The notes beneath the pieces were generated by a model, which saw only the letters and a list, made by a program, of their open reading frames with translations, was not told where the DNA came from and did no database searches. A DNA stretch of 34,063 nt, taken from NCBI GenBank assembly GCA_022836615.1, contig MU405437.1:1-34063 (forward strand). Reading direction: 5' to 3'. Of this stretch, positions 31,117 through 34,063 are shown piece by piece (the first letter of the stretch is position 1; each line of letters starts with the position of its first letter). A program made the translations under genes and the position numbers. This stretch comes from Annulohypoxylon bovei var. microspora (taxonomy: Eukaryota > Ascomycota > Sordariomycetes > Xylariales > Hypoxylaceae).

Positions 31117-32918
31117 ATGGATCTCAATTTCGGAACGAAAGAGGGCGTGCAGATGAGCACGTTCGCTCCATCGGGTTCCAGAACAACTTCTCGCGATGAT
31201 ATCACATTGGCACGGCTAGGAAAGAGGCCGGTCCTCAAGAGAAACTTTGGGTTTATGGCAATTCTTGGATTTAGCTGTACGGTTCTAATTACGTGGGAAG
31301 GCTCATTGATGTATGCATTTTATCTTGTGACAGTGATAGAGATCTAGCTAACGCGAAGACAGCGGGTTCGTTTCGGGACTGCAAAAGTAATATCCCAAGT
31401 TCCGTACTACGAGTAAACTCACTAAACGTAACAGTGGAGGTCCATCTGGCATCATCTACAGCTTCCTCGTCGTCTGGGTGGGCACGCTTTCCGTGTTCGC
31501 AACGCTATCCGAGTTGGTCTCAATGGCGCCCACCTCCGGAGGCCAGTATCATTGGGTTTCTATGCTAGCGCCTCCGTCGTCTCGAAAGTTCTTCGGATAC
31601 ATCACGGGCTGGCTGGAAATTACTGGCTGGCAATCGCTTGTAGCATCAGGCGGCTACGTGACCGGCACTATGATCCAGGGCATCATTCTACTAACGCATC
31701 CAGACTATGCGGACAACATGCAAAACTGGCATGGTACTCTCCTATTCTGGGGCGTCGTCTTACTAAGTTATGGGATTAATACCGCCGTTGGCTCTCTCCT
31801 GGCCAAGTTCGAGGGTCTCTTCCTTGTCATCCATCTCCTCGGATTCTTTGCGACCATATTTCCGCTCGTATTTCTGAGCCAACAATACTCGGATTCCGCA
31901 TCTGTATTTGACGCATTTACGAATCCTGGAGGCTGGCAGACGGAGGGGTTAGCTTTCTGTATTGGACTACTCGGAAACGTGTTCGCGTTCCTTGGCGGGG
32001 ACGCTGCAATTCATGTAAGGGTTACGCTTTCCACTTATCCGTGATGTTTGACTCATACTCTAGTAGATGTCGGAAGAGATTCGGAACGCCGCTGTCGTAG
32101 TCCCTAGGTCTCTCATGACAGGTCTCCTAGTAAACGGAACTCTAGGATTCGGTATGCTTATCGCGACATTATACTGTATGGGAGACATCGATGCAGCGCT
32201 AGTCGAAAACCCCCACTACCCCTTTATGGCCATCTTCAAAAGCGCTACGGGTTCGACCGCCGGAGCAGCAGTAATGTCTGCTATCGTCGTGGTTATGGCA
32301 TTTAGTGCTACTACTGGGTGTCTCGCATCCACCTCACGAGTGTACTTCGCTTTCGCTCGTGATCGGGGGCTCCCTGGCTGGAGAACATTGAAAAAGGTCA
32401 GCCCGAGGACAAGTATCCCCATCTATTCCGTCATGACCACTACTGTCATTGCTATTATCCTTTCACTCGTCAATATTGGAGACTCCACTGCGTTCAACGG
32501 CGTGATTTCGATCTCGACCGCTGGCTTATTTGGGTCCTACCTAATTGCAGCCTCACTGCTGCTTTACAGGCGGGTTACCGGGGGTATTCGTGTAGCGAAC
32601 GATGACGATTTATTAACTAACACCGTCGGTTCAAGCTTAACCTGGGGTCCTTGGCGCCTTCGTGGAATATTCGGGATTGTGAATAATATCTTTACCTGCA
32701 TCTATCTAGTGTTCATCTTCTTTTTCAGCTTCTGGCCGCCAGCCTTGGAAGTGACACCACAGACCATGAACTACGCGGTTTTGGTATTTGGTACCGTCAT
32801 CTTATTTAGTATGATATATTATGCAGTGTGGGCTAGGAAGGTTTATTCTGGACCAATCATTGAGTCTATCCCATACGCAGGGAGTCCAAGTTCCCCTTTT
32901 TCTAACCATCATATATGA
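31117..32918 (+). CDS. APC-superfamily amine/amino-acid permease (choline/GABA permease type)
   Basis: Four-exon model, 549 aa: 31117-31310, 31363-31386 (a 24-nt microexon), 31435-32014, 32067-32918; introns 52, 48 and 52 nt, the first two with AGCTAAC and CACTAAAC branch sites. Reading through the microexon gives SLIGFVSGLQNGGPSGII, exactly the expected first/second helix region. Family features: GFMAILGFSCTVLITWEGSL (TM1 with the substrate-backbone loop), ELVSMAPTSGGQYHWV, GYITGWLEITGWQ, AIHMSEEIRNAAVVVPRS before the mid helices, and ARDRGLPGW. Eleven to twelve hydrophobic helices. It should import an amine, choline or amino acid across the plasma membrane by proton coupling (family knowledge; substrate not determinable). 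No obvious partner genes nearby. Confidence 0.92.
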
Positions 32919-33980
32919 AGAATTATGTATGTTAGGAGTCGATACATCTAATACTAAAAAGGGATCATGTCTAGCAAGCTTTTTTTATCCTTTCACTCCG
33001 TGCAGTTATATTAACGACATATATTTTAAATAATATCGCAATGCGATTCTTTCCTCAAATACCTACCGTAGGTAGGTAATTGTCTATTCTAAGGGTTGAT
33101 TACTCCTTTTTTCCAATTATCCAAAACAATGTTATAACGGATATGGCATTATGTAATAACCGAAGTCTATCTTACGCAATATTAGGTACTTTTACCCCTT
33201 TTCGCATAAGATCTCATTGCCATTCGCGAGCCTACACTCTTAAGGTATCTAAGAAAGACTCATAAATACATGCACAAACATAGAAATCTTCGATATTCTT
33301 CTAGCTTTAGATAGAGGGAGTCTCACATGTCCCGTAGCATGGTGCTACAGACTTCAAAGGGGTAGCTTCTCAGGTTTGGGGTTAGGGTTAACTCCTGGTG
33401 TAACCCGATAGCCACAACATGTCGCCAAGACCCCCTATTATGTTTAGGACGAACTAGAAATCCCTAGGCACAATGATATACCACCATGACATGAATTTCC
33501 AGGGTGCTTCCTCCAGATGAACCCTCACGAGTGAGAGGAAAGATCTCTAATATAAGTCAAATTTGACAACAAAGGGGGGCCAGACGGAGTTATATGCGGG
33601 CGGCAGGCTAATGAGCACCGAAATGGTTAAAATGATTCAATTTGGTATGGACATCGTGTTCATCATCATTCAGCCTCAGGTGATATTAACTTTAGCCCGA
33701 GTTCAGTTACATTGCAACTTGAAACAGGGTCATTGTCCCGAGCAATGTCTCTTCACGCGAACATAGATTGAGCCTAAAATACCTGAACATCGTTTACCTG
33801 CATCTAGGCTCTTAAAGTCAAGTGGACAAAAGGATATAAGGGGCACTCTCCTCCCACCGAATAATTCGATTAGTCGCGTACCTCCTGATCTCTAGTTTGA
33901 CCATTCGTTCCTCCTATAACCATTAACTTTCGACTACTTTAACGGTCCTCATCTGGCTATATTAAGATCAGCGGTCCCAA
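32919..33980. other. Right-hand spacer, no gene found
   Basis: About 1.06 kb downstream of the permease with 3' UTR-like AT-rich sequence, an ACCTACCGTAGGTAGG palindrome (~33062-33078) and a short telomere-like TTAGGG pair (33377-33392). No coding region supported. Confidence 0.45.
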
Positions 33981-34063
33981 CAAGTCAAACGTAAACTTGA
34001 CTTGCTTGATACTTGACTTGCATAAGTCAATTCAAGCCCAACATATCGTCAAGTTTGGCAAGT
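33981..34063. repeat. Cluster of CAAGTCAA/TTGACTTG direct and inverted repeats at the edge
   Basis: CAAGTCAA at 33981 and TTGACTTG at 33997 form a perfect 8-bp inverted repeat. Another TTGACTTG lies at 34013, so starts are exactly 16 bp apart. Related AAGTCAA and GTCAAG pieces follow to the window end. It looks like the rim of a repeat array or transposon cut by the window boundary. Confidence 0.6.

Overview
The window is nuclear DNA from a filamentous ascomycete (Pezizomycotina). Short GT-AG introns of about 44-70 nt with CTAAC/CTGAC-type branch sites split most genes. A Zn2Cys6 regulator, a fungal STAND (NLR-like) receptor, a SAT4-type rhodopsin-domain membrane protein and a secreted amidase are all typical of that group. 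Spacers are littered with TAGGTAGG/ACCTACCT and TACCTAGGTA motifs, which I associate with Sordariomycetes (perhaps Xylariales); the class assignment is inference, not proof.

Layout, left to right: an eIF2-alpha kinase-like protein kinase (-); a tiny Gly-rich gene whose first coding exon is only the ATG (-); a serine beta-lactamase/transpeptidase-fold hydrolase (-); an eight-exon DUF7708-like/NB-ARC/TPR STAND receptor (+) converging on a signal-peptide-bearing amidase (-); a small Cys-containing, Ser/Ala-rich GPI-anchor candidate (-); a Zn2Cys6/Fungal_trans_2 regulator (-); an unusual single polypeptide with a ubiquitin-conjugating (E2) fold and an F-box (-); tRNA-Cys(GCA) (-); a secreted Sde182/nucleoside-hydrolase-like protein (-); a CmcJ/NvfI/AsaB-like oxidoreductase (-) divergent from a small protein made of nine 12-residue repeats (+); a GNAT acetyltransferase (-); a rhodopsin-domain membrane protein (+); and an APC-family amine/amino-acid permease (+) with a 24-nt microexon.

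No gene cluster with a recognisable backbone enzyme (PKS, NRPS, terpene synthase) is present, so most neighbours probably act independently: translation control, innate/non-self recognition, ubiquitin transfer, and secreted hydrolases plus nutrient uptake. The most novel-looking objects are the 12-residue repeat protein, whose copies differ mainly at synonymous sites, and the E2-F-box fusion. The repeat gene shares a 782-bp divergent promoter region with the oxidoreductase gene, which may or may not be functional.

All exon structures were worked out by hand from reading frame, splice consensus and family expectation; no transcript data or database search was available. Domain names rest on motif recognition. 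Residue numbers refer to the spliced models given here.
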